NCBI GenBank assembly: GCA_040510195.1
Contig: JBEVJK010000031.1
Location: 1-64,000 of the forward strand
DNA length: 64,000 nt
Reading direction: 5' to 3'
Origin: JBEVJK01 sp040510195
Lineage (GTDB): Bacteria > Pseudomonadota > Alphaproteobacteria > Rhizobiales > Rhizobiaceae
The notes beneath the pieces were generated by a model. The model did no database searches, was not told where the DNA came from, and worked only from the letters and a program-made list of their open reading frames with translations. A program made the position numbers and the translations under genes. Shown piece after piece: positions 38,426 to 47,309 of this stretch; the stretch's first letter is position 1, and the number at the start of each line of letters is the position of its first letter.

Positions 38426-38779
38426 ATGATCGGTCATGCGATCCAGGCAATCAGGAAGGCAGCCGTGCTCGGCTTGGCGATGGCGTTGACGGCCTGCGTC
38501 GGCGCCGAAGGAAAGAAGGCCGACGCGACGATCGAGGACACCAGCACCGCGCAGCCGCGACTCGCCACCTACCAATGCGGGGTCGACGGCGCGCTGACCA
38601 TCGAGAACATGAAGACCTCGGTCCGCCTGACGGAGCCCGACGGCACCATCGTCGACCTGCCGGCCGCCCCGGCGTCCCAGCACAGCCGCTTCGGACAGCC
38701 ACCCTATGCGCTGGTGCTCGAAGGCAAGGAGGCGCTGCTGATGAAGAACGGCAAGGAGCCGCTCACCTGCATGCGTTGA
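38426..38779 (+). CDS. MliC/PliC-type lipoprotein (lysozyme-inhibitor fold)
   Basis: 117-aa lipoprotein: signal with lipobox LTAC (Cys near residue 20), then a small beta-barrel-like domain. YQCGVDGALTIEN, VRLTEPDGTIVDLPAAP, EGKEALLMKNGKEPLTC match the MliC family pattern, with two Cys placed as in the family. MliC proteins inhibit C-type lysozyme. Start at 38426. Family assignment is by pattern only. Confidence 0.75.
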   Translation: MIGHAIQAIRKAAVLGLAMALTACVGAEGKKADATIEDTSTAQPRLATYQCGVDGALTIENMKTSVRLTEPDGTIVDLPAAPASQHSRFGQPPYALVLEGKEALLMKNGKEPLTCMR

Positions 38780-38787
38780 ATGGACGT

Positions 38788-39765
38788 TCAGCCAAGACCG
38801 CGTTCGGCCGCCAGGCGGCGCACCAAAGCGAGCACCGTGTCGACCGTGGGCGTCGGCTTGCCGACGAGGCGGCCGAGCTCCTGCACCGAGCCGACCAGCG
38901 CGTCGATCTCCAGCGGTCGGCCGCGCTCCAGGTCCTGGAGCATCGACGTCTTGTGGGCGCCGACGGCGCCGGCGCCGCGGATGCGGCGGTCGACGTCGAT
39001 CGGGAAGCGGACGCCGAGCGCCTCGCCGATCGCCTGCGCCTCCAGCATCATGGCGCGGGCGACGCCGCGCGTGCCGTCGTCGGCAACGATCGCCTCCAGC
39101 GTGGCGCCGGTGAGCGCCGAGATGGGGTTGAAGGAGAGGTTGCCCCACAGCTTGACCCAGATCTCGCTGCGGATGTCGTCGCGCAGCGGAGCCTGCAGGC
39201 CGGCGGCGATCAGCACCTCGGCGAGGCGGCGGGCACGGGCGCTCTTTTCGCCGGTCGGCTCGCCGAGCGAGAAACGGACGCCGTCGACATGGCGCACCAC
39301 GCCGGGCGCCTCGATCTCGGCGGCGGGGTAGACCACGCAGCCGATCGCCCGTTCCGGCCCGATGCCGTCCCACAGGCTGCCTCCGGGGTCGACGCTCGAC
39401 AGGCGGGCGTCGCGGAACGGTCCGTCGAGTCCGTGGAAGTACCACCAGGGAACGCCGTTCTGCAGCGTCACGACCGCGGTTGCTTCGCCGAGCAGCGGCA
39501 GGATGGCGTCGAGCGCCCCGGCCGCGCCATGGGCCTTGAGCGTCAGGAGCACATAATCCTGCGCGCCGAGCTCCTCCGTGCGGTCGGTGGCGCGCACCGG
39601 GAACGTTCGGCTTTCGCCACCTTCGACGAGGGTGAGGCCGCGTTCGCGGATGGCGGCGAGGTGGGCGCCGCGCGCCACCAGCGACAGCTCGACCTCGCCG
39701 GCGGCGGCGAGCCTGGCGGCGAGGAAGCCGCCGATGGCGCCGGCGCCGAAGACGGCGAGCTTCAT
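38788..39765 (-). CDS. 2-dehydropantoate 2-reductase family (ApbA/PanE-like)
   Basis: NADPH-dependent ketoacid reductase family, 325 aa. MKLAVFGAGAIGGFLAARLA is the dinucleotide-binding motif; the catalytic Lys/Asn region is SEIWVKLWGNLSFNPISALTG near residue 200. True PanE makes pantoate, but this copy is the last gene of a catabolic operon, so it probably reduces another 2-oxoacid. Its ATG overlaps the ligase stop by 4 bp. Confidence 0.87.
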   Translation of the reverse strand: MKLAVFGAGAIGGFLAARLAAAGEVELSLVARGAHLAAIRERGLTLVEGGESRTFPVRATDRTEELGAQDYVLLTLKAHGAAGALDAILPLLGEATAVVTLQNGVPWWYFHGLDGPFRDARLSSVDPGGSLWDGIGPERAIGCVVYPAAEIEAPGVVRHVDGVRFSLGEPTGEKSARARRLAEVLIAAGLQAPLRDDIRSEIWVKLWGNLSFNPISALTGATLEAIVADDGTRGVARAMMLEAQAIGEALGVRFPIDVDRRIRGAGAVGAHKTSMLQDLERGRPLEIDALVGSVQELGRLVGKPTPTVDTVLALVRRLAAERGLG

Positions 39766-41282
39766 CCTTCGAGACCGAGCTTGGCGGCGAGCCCGATGCG
39801 CTGCAGCTTGCCGGTCGCGCCCTTGGGGATCTCGTCGAGGATCACCACCTTGCGCGGCACCTTGAAGTCGGCGAGGCGGGTTGCCGCGAAGTCCCGGATC
39901 TCGCGCTCGGTGGCGCTGAGGCCCTCGCGCAGCACGACGGCGACGGCGACCTCCTCGCCCAGTTTGTCGTGCGGCATGGCGAAGGTCACCACCTGGGCCA
40001 CCGCCGGGTGGTCCATCAATGCCTCGTCGACCTCCAGCGGGGCGACCTTCTCGCCGCCGCGGTTGATGATCTCCTTCAGCCGCCCGGTGATGCGCAGATA
40101 GCCGGCGTCGTCCATCTGGCCCTGATCGCCGGTGTGGAACCAGCCATGAGCGAAGGCGCTGCGGTTGGCATCCGGATTGGCCTCGTAGCCGGCCGTGACG
40201 TTGTCGCCGCGGATCACCACCTCGCCCGTCTCGCCAGGCGCCAGCAGGCGACCGTCAGGCGCCATCACGGCCATCTCCGGCCCGGCGGCGGCGCCGACGC
40301 TGCCGGCCTGCCGCCGGCCGGGCGGCAGGCGGTTGGAGGCCATCTGGTGGGCCGCCTCGGTCATGCCGTAGGACTCGATCACCGGGCAGCCGAAGGCGCT
40401 CTCCAGCTCGGCCATCACCTGCGGCGGCAGCGAGGCGGAGGAGGAGCGGATGAAGCGGAGCGCGGCGGCGGCGAGGGCCGCCTCGTTGCGCGGCGCGCGG
40501 GCCAGGATCGCCTGGTGCATGGTCGGCACCGCCGTGTACCAGCTGGGCGAGGCCTCGCCGAGCCAATGGAAGAAGCGCAGGGCGTTGAAGCCCGGCGTGC
40601 AGAAGACGCTGCCGCCGGCGGCCAGCGACGAAAGCACGGCGGCCACCAGCCCATGGATGTGAAACAGCGGCATGATGTTCAGGCAGCGGTCGTCCGGGCC
40701 GAGTTCCAGCGTGGCGCCGATGTTGCGGGCCGAGGCGGCGAGGTTGCTGTGGCTGAGCGGCACCAGCTTCGGCCGCGAGGTGGTGCCCGAGGTGTGGAGC
40801 AGCAGCGCCACGTCGCCGTCCGTTGCCGGGCGCGCCGCGACAGGCGGGCCGGCGGCGGCCCCGCCCAGGCGGAAGGCGCCGGCCGGCGTGTCGGAATCGA
40901 CCACCAGCCTGAGCACCGCGATGCCGATCCGGTCGGCGACCGACACCACTGGCCCATCCTCGGCGGAGCCGACCAGGATCGCCTTCGGCTTGATGTCGGT
41001 GAGGTAGAAGTCGAGCTCGTCGGCGCGGTAGGCGGGGTTGAGCGGCGCGGTGGCCGCTGCCGCGGCGACCGAGACGAAGGCGGTCGCCATTTCCGGCCCG
41101 TTGGGCAGCACGATCGCCACGCGGTCGCCCTGTCCGACGCCAAGCGAGGCCAGCCGCTCCACGGTGTCGGCCATCTGCCGTCGCAGCGCGCCGTGGCCGA
41201 GCGGCAGCCTGTCGGGGGCGGCGACCGCCGGCGCCTCGCTCCGCCCGGCCGCGATGCGGCCGATCACCGGCTCGTCAGACAA
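39762..41282 (-). CDS. acyl-CoA synthetase, oxalyl-CoA-synthetase-like
   Basis: AMP-forming acid-CoA ligase, 506 aa. The ATP motif is LLHTSGTTSRPK near residue 160; ESYGMTEAAH and YLRITGRLKEIINRGGEKV are the later adenylation motifs. The stretches MPLFHIHGLVAAVLSSL, SWYTAVPTMHQAIL and RFIRSSSASLPPQVM resemble oxalyl-CoA synthetases (plant AAE3, yeast Pcs60) as I remember them. A small acid such as oxalate is the best guess. Other short carboxylates are possible. Confidence 0.88.
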   Translation of the reverse strand: MSDEPVIGRIAAGRSEAPAVAAPDRLPLGHGALRRQMADTVERLASLGVGQGDRVAIVLPNGPEMATAFVSVAAAAATAPLNPAYRADELDFYLTDIKPKAILVGSAEDGPVVSVADRIGIAVLRLVVDSDTPAGAFRLGGAAAGPPVAARPATDGDVALLLHTSGTTSRPKLVPLSHSNLAASARNIGATLELGPDDRCLNIMPLFHIHGLVAAVLSSLAAGGSVFCTPGFNALRFFHWLGEASPSWYTAVPTMHQAILARAPRNEAALAAAALRFIRSSSASLPPQVMAELESAFGCPVIESYGMTEAAHQMASNRLPPGRRQAGSVGAAAGPEMAVMAPDGRLLAPGETGEVVIRGDNVTAGYEANPDANRSAFAHGWFHTGDQGQMDDAGYLRITGRLKEIINRGGEKVAPLEVDEALMDHPAVAQVVTFAMPHDKLGEEVAVAVVLREGLSATEREIRDFAATRLADFKVPRKVVILDEIPKGATGKLQRIGLAAKLGLEG

Positions 41283-41979
41283 CGCGCACCTCGAGATCGC
41301 CGACGCCGTCGATATGCCCTTTCAGCACGTCGCCGCGCTTGACCGGGCCGACGCCGGCCGGGGTGCCCGACATGATGATGTCGCCCGGCGCCAGCCGGAA
41401 CAAGCCCGAGAGGTAGCTGATCATTTCCGGCACCTTCCAGATCAACTGGTTTAGGTCGCCAGTCTGCCGCCGCTCGCCGTTGACGTCCAGCCAGACCGCG
41501 CCGGCCGACGGATGGCCGATCTCTTCGGCCGGCACCAGGGGTGAGCACGGGGCGGAAGCCTCGAAGGCTTTGCCGACCTCCCAGGGGCGACCCATCTCCT
41601 TGGCCTTGCCCTGCAGGTCGCGGCGGGTCATGTCGAGGCCTACGCCGTAGCCGAAGACACAGTCGAGCGCCGTGCCGACCGGGATGTCGGTGCCGCCGGA
41701 CTTGAGCGCGACCAGCATCTCGATCTCGTGATGCACGTCGCTGGAGGCGCCGGGATAGGGGAAGGACCCGTCCATGACGATGTTGTCGGGGTTCTTCTGG
41801 AAGAAGAAGGGCGGCTCCTTGTCGGGGTCGTGGCCCATCTCCACCGCATGCGCGGCGTAGTTGCGGCCGACGCAGTAGATGCGGTGGACGGGGAACAGCT
41901 GGCGGGTCCCCACGACCGGCATCGTCGCCGTCGGGGCGGGCTCGAAGACATAGGTTCGTGCAGCGTTTTCGACGTTCAT
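41275..41979 (-). CDS. fumarylacetoacetate hydrolase family protein
   Basis: 234-aa metal-dependent C-C hydrolase or decarboxylase fold (FAH). The core starts HRIYCVGRNYAAHAVEMG near residue 33; metal ligands lie in VHHEIEMLVAL near 84 and the Asp of GVGLDMTRRDLQ. IMSGTPAGVGPVKRGD is the conserved C-terminal motif. The family includes fumarylpyruvate hydrolase and oxaloacetate decarboxylase. It overlaps the ligase start by 8 bp and the permease stop by 4 bp. Confidence 0.9.
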   Translation of the reverse strand: MNVENAARTYVFEPAPTATMPVVGTRQLFPVHRIYCVGRNYAAHAVEMGHDPDKEPPFFFQKNPDNIVMDGSFPYPGASSDVHHEIEMLVALKSGGTDIPVGTALDCVFGYGVGLDMTRRDLQGKAKEMGRPWEVGKAFEASAPCSPLVPAEEIGHPSAGAVWLDVNGERRQTGDLNQLIWKVPEMISYLSGLFRLAPGDIIMSGTPAGVGPVKRGDVLKGHIDGVGDLEVRVV

Positions 41980-42731
41980 TCCCTGGCTCCAGCGTAATAG
42001 TCGACCTTGGCTTCGGCACGCTCGATCAGCTCGGCCAAAAGCAGGGCAAAGCCGAACAGGATGATGGTGAGCGCCCAGAACTGCGTCATGCGGAAGTTGC
42101 GCGAGAAGGTTTCGAACAGGGCGCCATAGCCGACGATGGCGACCAGCAACTGGCCGATCACCACGCCCTTGACGCCACGGATCAGCCCGAGCCGGATACC
42201 GGCCAGGATCTCCGGAAGCGCCGCCCACAGGACGACCTTGAAGTAGAGCGCCGGCCGCGAGGCACCGTAGGAGCGGGCCATCTCGATCAGCGAAGGAGCG
42301 ATGTGGCGGACGCCGGCGCGGGTGTCGAGGACGACGATCCACACCGCGAAGAGGAACACGGCGGCGACGATGGTCCTCTCGCCGAAGCCGAACAGGATCA
42401 TCAGGATGGGCACCAGCGCCGACAGCGGCGCGCTGGAAAAGATGTTGACCCACATGCCCAGAAGGTCGTCGGCGACCTTCACCCGACCCATAAGGATGCC
42501 CAACGGCACGCCGATGCCTATCGCCAGCGCCATGCCGAAGACGAAGGCACGCAGCGTGGTGACCGTGGCCTCCTGCCAGGACGGCTGCTGGACGAGGTCG
42601 ACGGCGGCGACGAGCACCTCGCTCAGCGGCGGCAGGATGAACACGAGGCCGAGGCGGCCGACGATCTCCCAGAGCACTCCCCAGACGATCAGCGAGGCCA
42701 TCATCGGCACGCGGCGGCCGAACAGCATCAT
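41976..42731 (-). CDS. ABC transporter permease (SsuC/TauC type)
   Basis: 251-aa inner-membrane permease with six hydrophobic helices and the EAA loop ARSYGASRPALYFKVVLWAA near residue 155. It belongs to the nitrate/sulfonate/taurine permease family. It is the second permease of this operon, downstream of the ATPase by 6 bp, and overlaps the FAH gene by 4 bp. A heterodimer with the other permease gene is likely. Confidence 0.9.
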   Translation of the reverse strand: MMLFGRRVPMMASLIVWGVLWEIVGRLGLVFILPPLSEVLVAAVDLVQQPSWQEATVTTLRAFVFGMALAIGIGVPLGILMGRVKVADDLLGMWVNIFSSAPLSALVPILMILFGFGERTIVAAVFLFAVWIVVLDTRAGVRHIAPSLIEMARSYGASRPALYFKVVLWAALPEILAGIRLGLIRGVKGVVIGQLLVAIVGYGALFETFSRNFRMTQFWALTIILFGFALLLAELIERAEAKVDYYAGARE

Positions 42732-42737
42732 GGCAGG

Positions 42738-43544
42738 TCATTCCACATATTGCTTCAGCCCCTGCCAGATTTCCTCGACCGTATCGAGGTAATGGCGGTC
42801 GAGGCGGATCTTCTCGGGGTCGCCCGAACGGTCGATCGCCGGCTCGATCACCTGCGACACGCGGCCGGGCCGCGGCGACAAGAGCACGATGCGGTCGGAG
42901 ATGTAGACAGCCTCCTCGATCGAATGGGTGACGAAGATGAAGGTCTTGTTCTGGGTGGTCCTCAGGCGGATCAGGTCCTCCTGGAACTTGCGGCGGTTCT
43001 GCTCGTCGACGGCCGAGAAGGGCTCGTCGAGCAGCAGCACGTCGGCGTCGACGGCCAGCGCGCGGGCCAGGCCGACGCGTTGGCGCATGCCGCCCGAGAG
43101 CTCGTGCGGATACTTGTCCTCGAAGCCGGCGAGCCCGACCTCGGCGACGTAGCGGCGGGCGCGGGCTTCCCGGTCGGAGCGGGCGACGCCGCGCAGCTCG
43201 AGCCCGAAGGCGACGTTGCGAAGCACCGTCGCCCAGGGCAGCAGCGCGAAGTCCTGGAACACGAAGGCGCGCTCCGGGCCCGGGCCGACAACGGTGCGGC
43301 CGTCGACGGTGACCGTGCCGGCATCGGCCTCGACCAGGCCGGCGACGATCTTGAGCAGCGTGGTCTTGCCGCAGCCGGAGGGGCCGAGCAGGCTGGTCAG
43401 CTTGCCGCGCGGGAAGTCGAGGTCGATGCCCCTCAGGGCCTCGACATTGCCGTAGGTCTTGTCGACACCCCTCACCGACACGATCGGTTCGAGCTCTGGC
43501 ATGGCGGCGGGTTCCTGGCGTGCGGCGACGGCGCGTATGGTCAT
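42738..43544 (-). CDS. ABC transporter ATP-binding protein (SsuB/TauB type)
   Basis: 268-aa ATPase: Walker A GPSGCGKTT near residue 57, Q-loop FVFQDFALLPW, signature ELSGGMRQRV near 149, Walker B DVLLLDEPFSAVD, and TFIFVTHSIEEAV. Typical of the nitrate/sulfonate/taurine family. The ATG at 43544 overlaps the upstream permease stop by 4 bp. A 16-residue N-terminal extension precedes the ABC fold. Confidence 0.92.
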   Translation of the reverse strand: MTIRAVAARQEPAAMPELEPIVSVRGVDKTYGNVEALRGIDLDFPRGKLTSLLGPSGCGKTTLLKIVAGLVEADAGTVTVDGRTVVGPGPERAFVFQDFALLPWATVLRNVAFGLELRGVARSDREARARRYVAEVGLAGFEDKYPHELSGGMRQRVGLARALAVDADVLLLDEPFSAVDEQNRRKFQEDLIRLRTTQNKTFIFVTHSIEEAVYISDRIVLLSPRPGRVSQVIEPAIDRSGDPEKIRLDRHYLDTVEEIWQGLKQYVE

Positions 43545-44368
43545 CTGCCCCTCTTCTCCGGCCTGAAGATCCGCGTCTCCACCCATTGCAGGCCGACCAG
43601 GGTCAGCGTGGACAGCGCGATGATCGAGGCGATGGTGGCATACATCTCGGCGTAGTCGGCGCGCGAGCGGTGAAAGGTGATGAGGTCGCCGATGCCGGTC
43701 GGCGTGATCAGCAGTTCGGCCAGGACGACGCCGACGAAGCCGGCGGCGACGCCGAGACGCAGCCCGGCAAAAATCACCGGACTGGCGTCGGGCAGCACGA
43801 TCTTGACGACCTCCTGGAGCGGCGTGCCGAGAAAGGAGCGGCACATCAAGAGCAGCGAGCCATGCACGTTGCGCACCGCCTTGTAGGTGTTGAGCACGAT
43901 GACCGGCAGGGCAAGGATCATCACCGCCAGCGTCTTGGCCGTCATGCCGATGCCGTAGATGAATGTCACCAGCGGAATGAAGGCGGCCACCGGCGCGGCC
44001 TGGAGGACGACGAAGACCGGGATCAGCATGAATTCGCCGGCCCGCCACAGGCCGCACAAGGTGCCGACGCCGACGCCGATCAGCGCCGACAGCACCACCC
44101 CCAGCACCAGCGGCTGCAAGGTGGACAGATAGGCCGCCGGGAGGCTGCCGTCGGCGATCAGGCCGAAAAAGGCGGTGGCGGTGTCGAGGAAGGTCGGGAA
44201 GGCGAAGCTCACCGGTACCCGGCCGGCGATCTCCCAGGCGGCTGCAAAGAGCAGGAAGGACAGCAGGCGCAGCACCGCCGGCCGTTCCAGCAGGCCCGGC
44301 CGGGCGTCATGGACGACTGCCGTACCGGCCGGTACGGCAGTCTCCCCGCTGCGTGAGGCGAATGCCAT
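43541..44368 (-). CDS. ABC transporter permease (SsuC/TauC type)
   Basis: 275-aa permease. About 30 hydrophilic residues precede six helices; the EAA loop is CRSFLGTPLQEVVKIVLPDA near residue 185. The ATG at 44368 starts MAFASRSGETAVPAG and lies 4 bp after the binding-protein stop. An upstream in-frame ATG (44578) would lie inside the binding-protein gene and is rejected. Confidence 0.9.
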   Translation of the reverse strand: MAFASRSGETAVPAGTAVVHDARPGLLERPAVLRLLSFLLFAAAWEIAGRVPVSFAFPTFLDTATAFFGLIADGSLPAAYLSTLQPLVLGVVLSALIGVGVGTLCGLWRAGEFMLIPVFVVLQAAPVAAFIPLVTFIYGIGMTAKTLAVMILALPVIVLNTYKAVRNVHGSLLLMCRSFLGTPLQEVVKIVLPDASPVIFAGLRLGVAAGFVGVVLAELLITPTGIGDLITFHRSRADYAEMYATIASIIALSTLTLVGLQWVETRIFRPEKRGR

Positions 44369-44372
44369 CGGG

Positions 44373-45365
44373 CTATTTCTTGCCCAGCTTGGCGACCGCG
44401 CGGTCGAGGGGCGCGACATCCCAGAACTGCTCGACCTTGAGCGAGGCAGGCTCGCCTTCGATCTGGCCGGCCAGCGTGAAGAAGGCGAAGTCGTCGCCCG
44501 CGGCTTGTGCGCCGCCGCCGTTGAGCGGCAGGCTGCCGGCCTTGGCGGTCTCCTCGTAATAGGCCTTGATCTCGGCATCGGCTTCCGCGCCGAGGTCGGG
44601 CAAGAGTTTGTATTTGTTGCGATATTCGACCGCCACGGCGGGGTTCTCGGTGATCTCGCGGGCCGTGCCGATCAGTTCCTCGACGAGGATGTCGACATCG
44701 GCCGCACCCTTGGCGAGGTAGTCGGCGGTGGCGAACAGGCCCTCGTCGGTGGCTCTCAGATTCTCGACCGGCAGGACGATGAACTTGCCCGGCGCCTCGG
44801 CCTCGAGCGCGCGCCGGTTGGCGGCGTCGACGATCGACGCCTTGATCGTACCCTGCAGAAGCGCGTTGCGGCGCACCTCGGAGCCCGGAACGTAGCTGAC
44901 GCTCTCATATTCGATGCCGTGGTTCTTGGCCATCAGCAGCATCACCGCCTCGGTGCCGGAGCCGCGCGCCTGAACGGCGATCTCCTGGCCGTTCAGGTCC
45001 TTCCAACCCTTGTAGAACTCGCCGTTGACGACCGGGAAGAAGCGCAAGGTGGAGATCTGGGCGAACATGCGGATCGGCACGCCTACCTTCTGGATCAGCG
45101 TGTAGGGCGCGCCGATGCCGACATCGGCCTGGCCGCTGACGATCGCCTGGGCGGCGAGGTCCTCGTCGTTGAGGATGATGAGCTCGACGTTCACGCCGCG
45201 CTCCTTGGCGCGCTCGATCGCCGCCAGCGTCTGGATCGATTCGATGCCCGGCAGGTCGCCGAAGGCGATGCGCATGTCGCCGGCGATGGCCGCCGCCGTC
45301 AACGCCATGCCAAGGGCGACGGCAAGGCCACCCGCCTTCACGGTTCGGGTCAGCACATTCATCAT
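44373..45365 (-). CDS. ABC transporter substrate-binding protein (NMT1/SsuA-like)
   Basis: 330-aa periplasmic protein with a signal peptide (GGLAVALGMALTAAAIAGD), first gene of the operon. The mature part shows the two-lobe pattern of the NMT1/THI5-like family, with SGQADVGIGAPYTLIQKVGV near residue 78, GQEIAVQARGSGTEAVM and YVPGSEVRRNALLQGTI. The ligand is unknown; the operon enzymes suggest a small carboxylate. A Shine-Dalgarno-like GGAGG lies just upstream. Confidence 0.9.
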   Translation of the reverse strand: MMNVLTRTVKAGGLAVALGMALTAAAIAGDMRIAFGDLPGIESIQTLAAIERAKERGVNVELIILNDEDLAAQAIVSGQADVGIGAPYTLIQKVGVPIRMFAQISTLRFFPVVNGEFYKGWKDLNGQEIAVQARGSGTEAVMLLMAKNHGIEYESVSYVPGSEVRRNALLQGTIKASIVDAANRRALEAEAPGKFIVLPVENLRATDEGLFATADYLAKGAADVDILVEELIGTAREITENPAVAVEYRNKYKLLPDLGAEADAEIKAYYEETAKAGSLPLNGGGAQAAGDDFAFFTLAGQIEGEPASLKVEQFWDVAPLDRAVAKLGKK

Positions 45366-45397
45366 GGTCAGTTCCTCCCAACTTCACCATTTGTGAA

Positions 45398-45498
45398 TTG
45401 GTTAGGCTTCTTGGTACAATTGGTCAAGACATCTGAGGACGATTAGGTCGATTCCGTTGACGATTTGGCCAAATACGCCTATCAGATTGTCAAACCAA
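45398..45498. promoter_or_regulatory. divergent control region with TTGGT repeats
   Basis: TTGGT occurs three times on the plus strand (45398, 45411, 45420) and once inverted as ACCAA (45494-45498), in the only divergent gap of this locus. These are likely operator half-sites for the GntR regulator. The binding site is not proven. Confidence 0.4.
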
Positions 45499-45515
45499 TC
45501 TGGAATCGGTTTAAC

Positions 45516-46220
45516 GTGGCTCGGGAAGCGGACAGGGACAGCAACGGCGGCCATGCCGCCCTGGTGCAGCTGCAGGCCTATCTGGCTCAGCGCGAGCAGC
45601 CCGGCGATGGCCGGTTGCCGCCGGAGCGCGAGCTGTGCGAGACGCTGGGCGTGTCGCGGGGCGATCTGCGCAAAGCGCTCGCCGTGCTGGAGAAGGACGG
45701 TCGCATCTGGCGCCATGTGGGCAAAGGAACCTTCATCGGCACGCGGCCGATCAGCGAGACGGTCGCCATTTCCGAGATCGCCGGGCGTTCCAACCCGTCC
45801 GACGTGATGCGGGCCCGGCTGATCCTGGAGCCGGAGATCGCCCGCGAGGCCGCCCTTCACGCGACCTTCGACGACATTGCGGGGATGCGGCAGTCGCTTG
45901 CGCAGACGCGCGCAGCCACCAGCTGGCGCCAGTACGAGCACCTGGACAACCTCCTGCACCGGCAAATTGCGCAGGCGGCGCGCAACACGCTGCTGCTCGG
46001 CCTGTTCGATGTTCTCAACGCCATCCGCCGCACCGTCGTCTGGGGCCGGCTGCGCGCCGACGGCGCCAGGCCGCCGGCGGACCACCACAGCTTCGCCGAC
46101 CACGAACGGATCGTCGCGGCGGTCGCCGAGCGCGACCTCGGCGGCGCGGCGGCGGCCATGCGGGCCCATCTGCAGGAAGTGGAGCGGCGGCTGATCCCTT
46201 TGAGGCAGGCGGCGGAATAG
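45516..46220 (+). CDS. GntR/FadR-family transcriptional regulator
   Basis: 234-aa regulator. N-terminal winged helix (LPPERELCETLGVSRGDLRK, residues 34-53) and C-terminal FCD domain with metal/ligand residues (RARLILEPEIAREAA, HSFADHERIVAA). FCD regulators respond to small acids. The GTG at 45516 places the HTH at the usual distance; a TTG at 45465 would add 17 residues. Divergent from the ABC/FAH/ligase operon and its likely repressor. Confidence 0.88.
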   Translation: MAREADRDSNGGHAALVQLQAYLAQREQPGDGRLPPERELCETLGVSRGDLRKALAVLEKDGRIWRHVGKGTFIGTRPISETVAISEIAGRSNPSDVMRARLILEPEIAREAALHATFDDIAGMRQSLAQTRAATSWRQYEHLDNLLHRQIAQAARNTLLLGLFDVLNAIRRTVVWGRLRADGARPPADHHSFADHERIVAAVAERDLGGAAAAMRAHLQEVERRLIPLRQAAE

Positions 46221-46232
46221 GGGCGGAAGCCT

Positions 46233-46454
46233 CTAGCCGGCGTCTGGCGCGTCCGTGGACTCTTCGGTCAACAGAGCGAGGAACTCGTCCAGGCTGTCGG
46301 CGACGATCGACACCGGCGTGGGGACCGAGGCGGAGCAGCAGATCGTGCCCCAAGGGTCGAGCGTCACGTAGAGATCGGCGGCAGCCGGCAGGCGAACGGA
46401 AGCGGCGGCGCGCGCCGCGCGCAACACGTCGCCCAGCTTCATATGTGACGTCAT
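46233..46454 (-). CDS. small hypothetical protein
   Basis: 73-aa protein (MTSHMKLGDVLRAARAAASV, then a CCSASVPTPVSIV stretch with adjacent Cys and an acidic end). No family recognised. The ATG at 46454 has AGGAGG 4-5 bp upstream, supporting expression. It lies between the GntR gene and the sugar importer, convergent with the former. Confidence 0.6.
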   Translation of the reverse strand: MTSHMKLGDVLRAARAAASVRLPAAADLYVTLDPWGTICCSASVPTPVSIVADSLDEFLALLTEESTDAPDAG

Positions 46455-46532
46455 CCCGCCTCCTTGGCCTGCCATTCTACAGTGAAACCAGCCAGGGATG
46501 CAACCATTCCGGGCTCGACCTTTGCCCCCACG

Positions 46533-47309
46533 TCAACCGCGCTCCTCGTGCGCGGCCGCCGCCTGCTGGCCGGTGCCGCCGACGATGCGGGCGACGACCT
46601 CGTTCATATTGGTGCGGGCGGTGACGAGGTCGGCGTCGGCGCGGCCGTGGCGGAGCACGACGATGCGGTCGGTGACCGCCAGCACGTCGTTCAGCCGGTG
46701 GGAGATGAGGATGACGGCGATGCCTTCCGACTTCAGGCGGCGGATCAGGTCGAGCACGCTCTGCACCTCGCGCACCGCCAGCGCGGCGGTCGGCTCGTCC
46801 ATGATGACCAGCTTGGGGTTGAAGGTCAGCGCCCGGGCGATCGCCACCGTCTGCTGCTGGCCGCCGGAGAAGGACCCCACCGAGCGGCTGTTCGCCGGCA
46901 GGTGGGCGCCGAGCCGGCTCACCATCTCGGCAGCCTGGCGGTCCATCAGCCCTTTGTCGACGAAGCCCGGCAGGAAGCCGAACCATTTCTTGGTCGGCTC
47001 GCGGCCGAGGAAGATGTTGCTGGCCACGTCCTGCTGCTTGGCCAGCGAAAGGTCCTGGTAGATCATCTCGATGCCGAGCCCGCGGCGCTGGCCGGGGTCG
47101 AGCGGCAAGATGTCCTGCCCACCGAAGGCGATGCTGCCGGAATCGGCGCGGTAGATGCCGGTGATGGTCTTCATGAGCGTCGACTTGCCGGCGCCGTTGT
47201 CGCCGACCAGGCCGACCACCTCGCCGGCGGCCACCTCGAGATCGACGCCGTGCAGCACGTCGACGGCGCCGAAGCTCTTGCGGATCTTCTCGAGGACCAG
47301 GAGGGTCAT
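46533..47309 (-). CDS. sugar ABC transporter ATP-binding protein, single domain
   Basis: 258-aa ATPase: Walker A GDNGAGKSTL near residue 36, signature GSFSGGQQQTVA near 145, Walker B LVIMDEPTAAL, and VILISHRLNDVLAVTDRI. RbsA/AlsA proteins usually have two ABC domains in about 500 aa; only one is here, as in the fructose transporter FrcA of Sinorhizobium. Its ATG overlaps the permease stop by 4 bp. Confidence 0.92.
   Translation of the reverse strand: MTLLVLEKIRKSFGAVDVLHGVDLEVAAGEVVGLVGDNGAGKSTLMKTITGIYRADSGSIAFGGQDILPLDPGQRRGLGIEMIYQDLSLAKQQDVASNIFLGREPTKKWFGFLPGFVDKGLMDRQAAEMVSRLGAHLPANSRSVGSFSGGQQQTVAIARALTFNPKLVIMDEPTAALAVREVQSVLDLIRRLKSEGIAVILISHRLNDVLAVTDRIVVLRHGRADADLVTARTNMNEVVARIVGGTGQQAAAAHEERG

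Noticed and set aside
43541..44578. Longer permease start at 44578
   Set aside because: It would lie inside the binding-protein gene and adds arginine/proline-rich sequence unlike the family.
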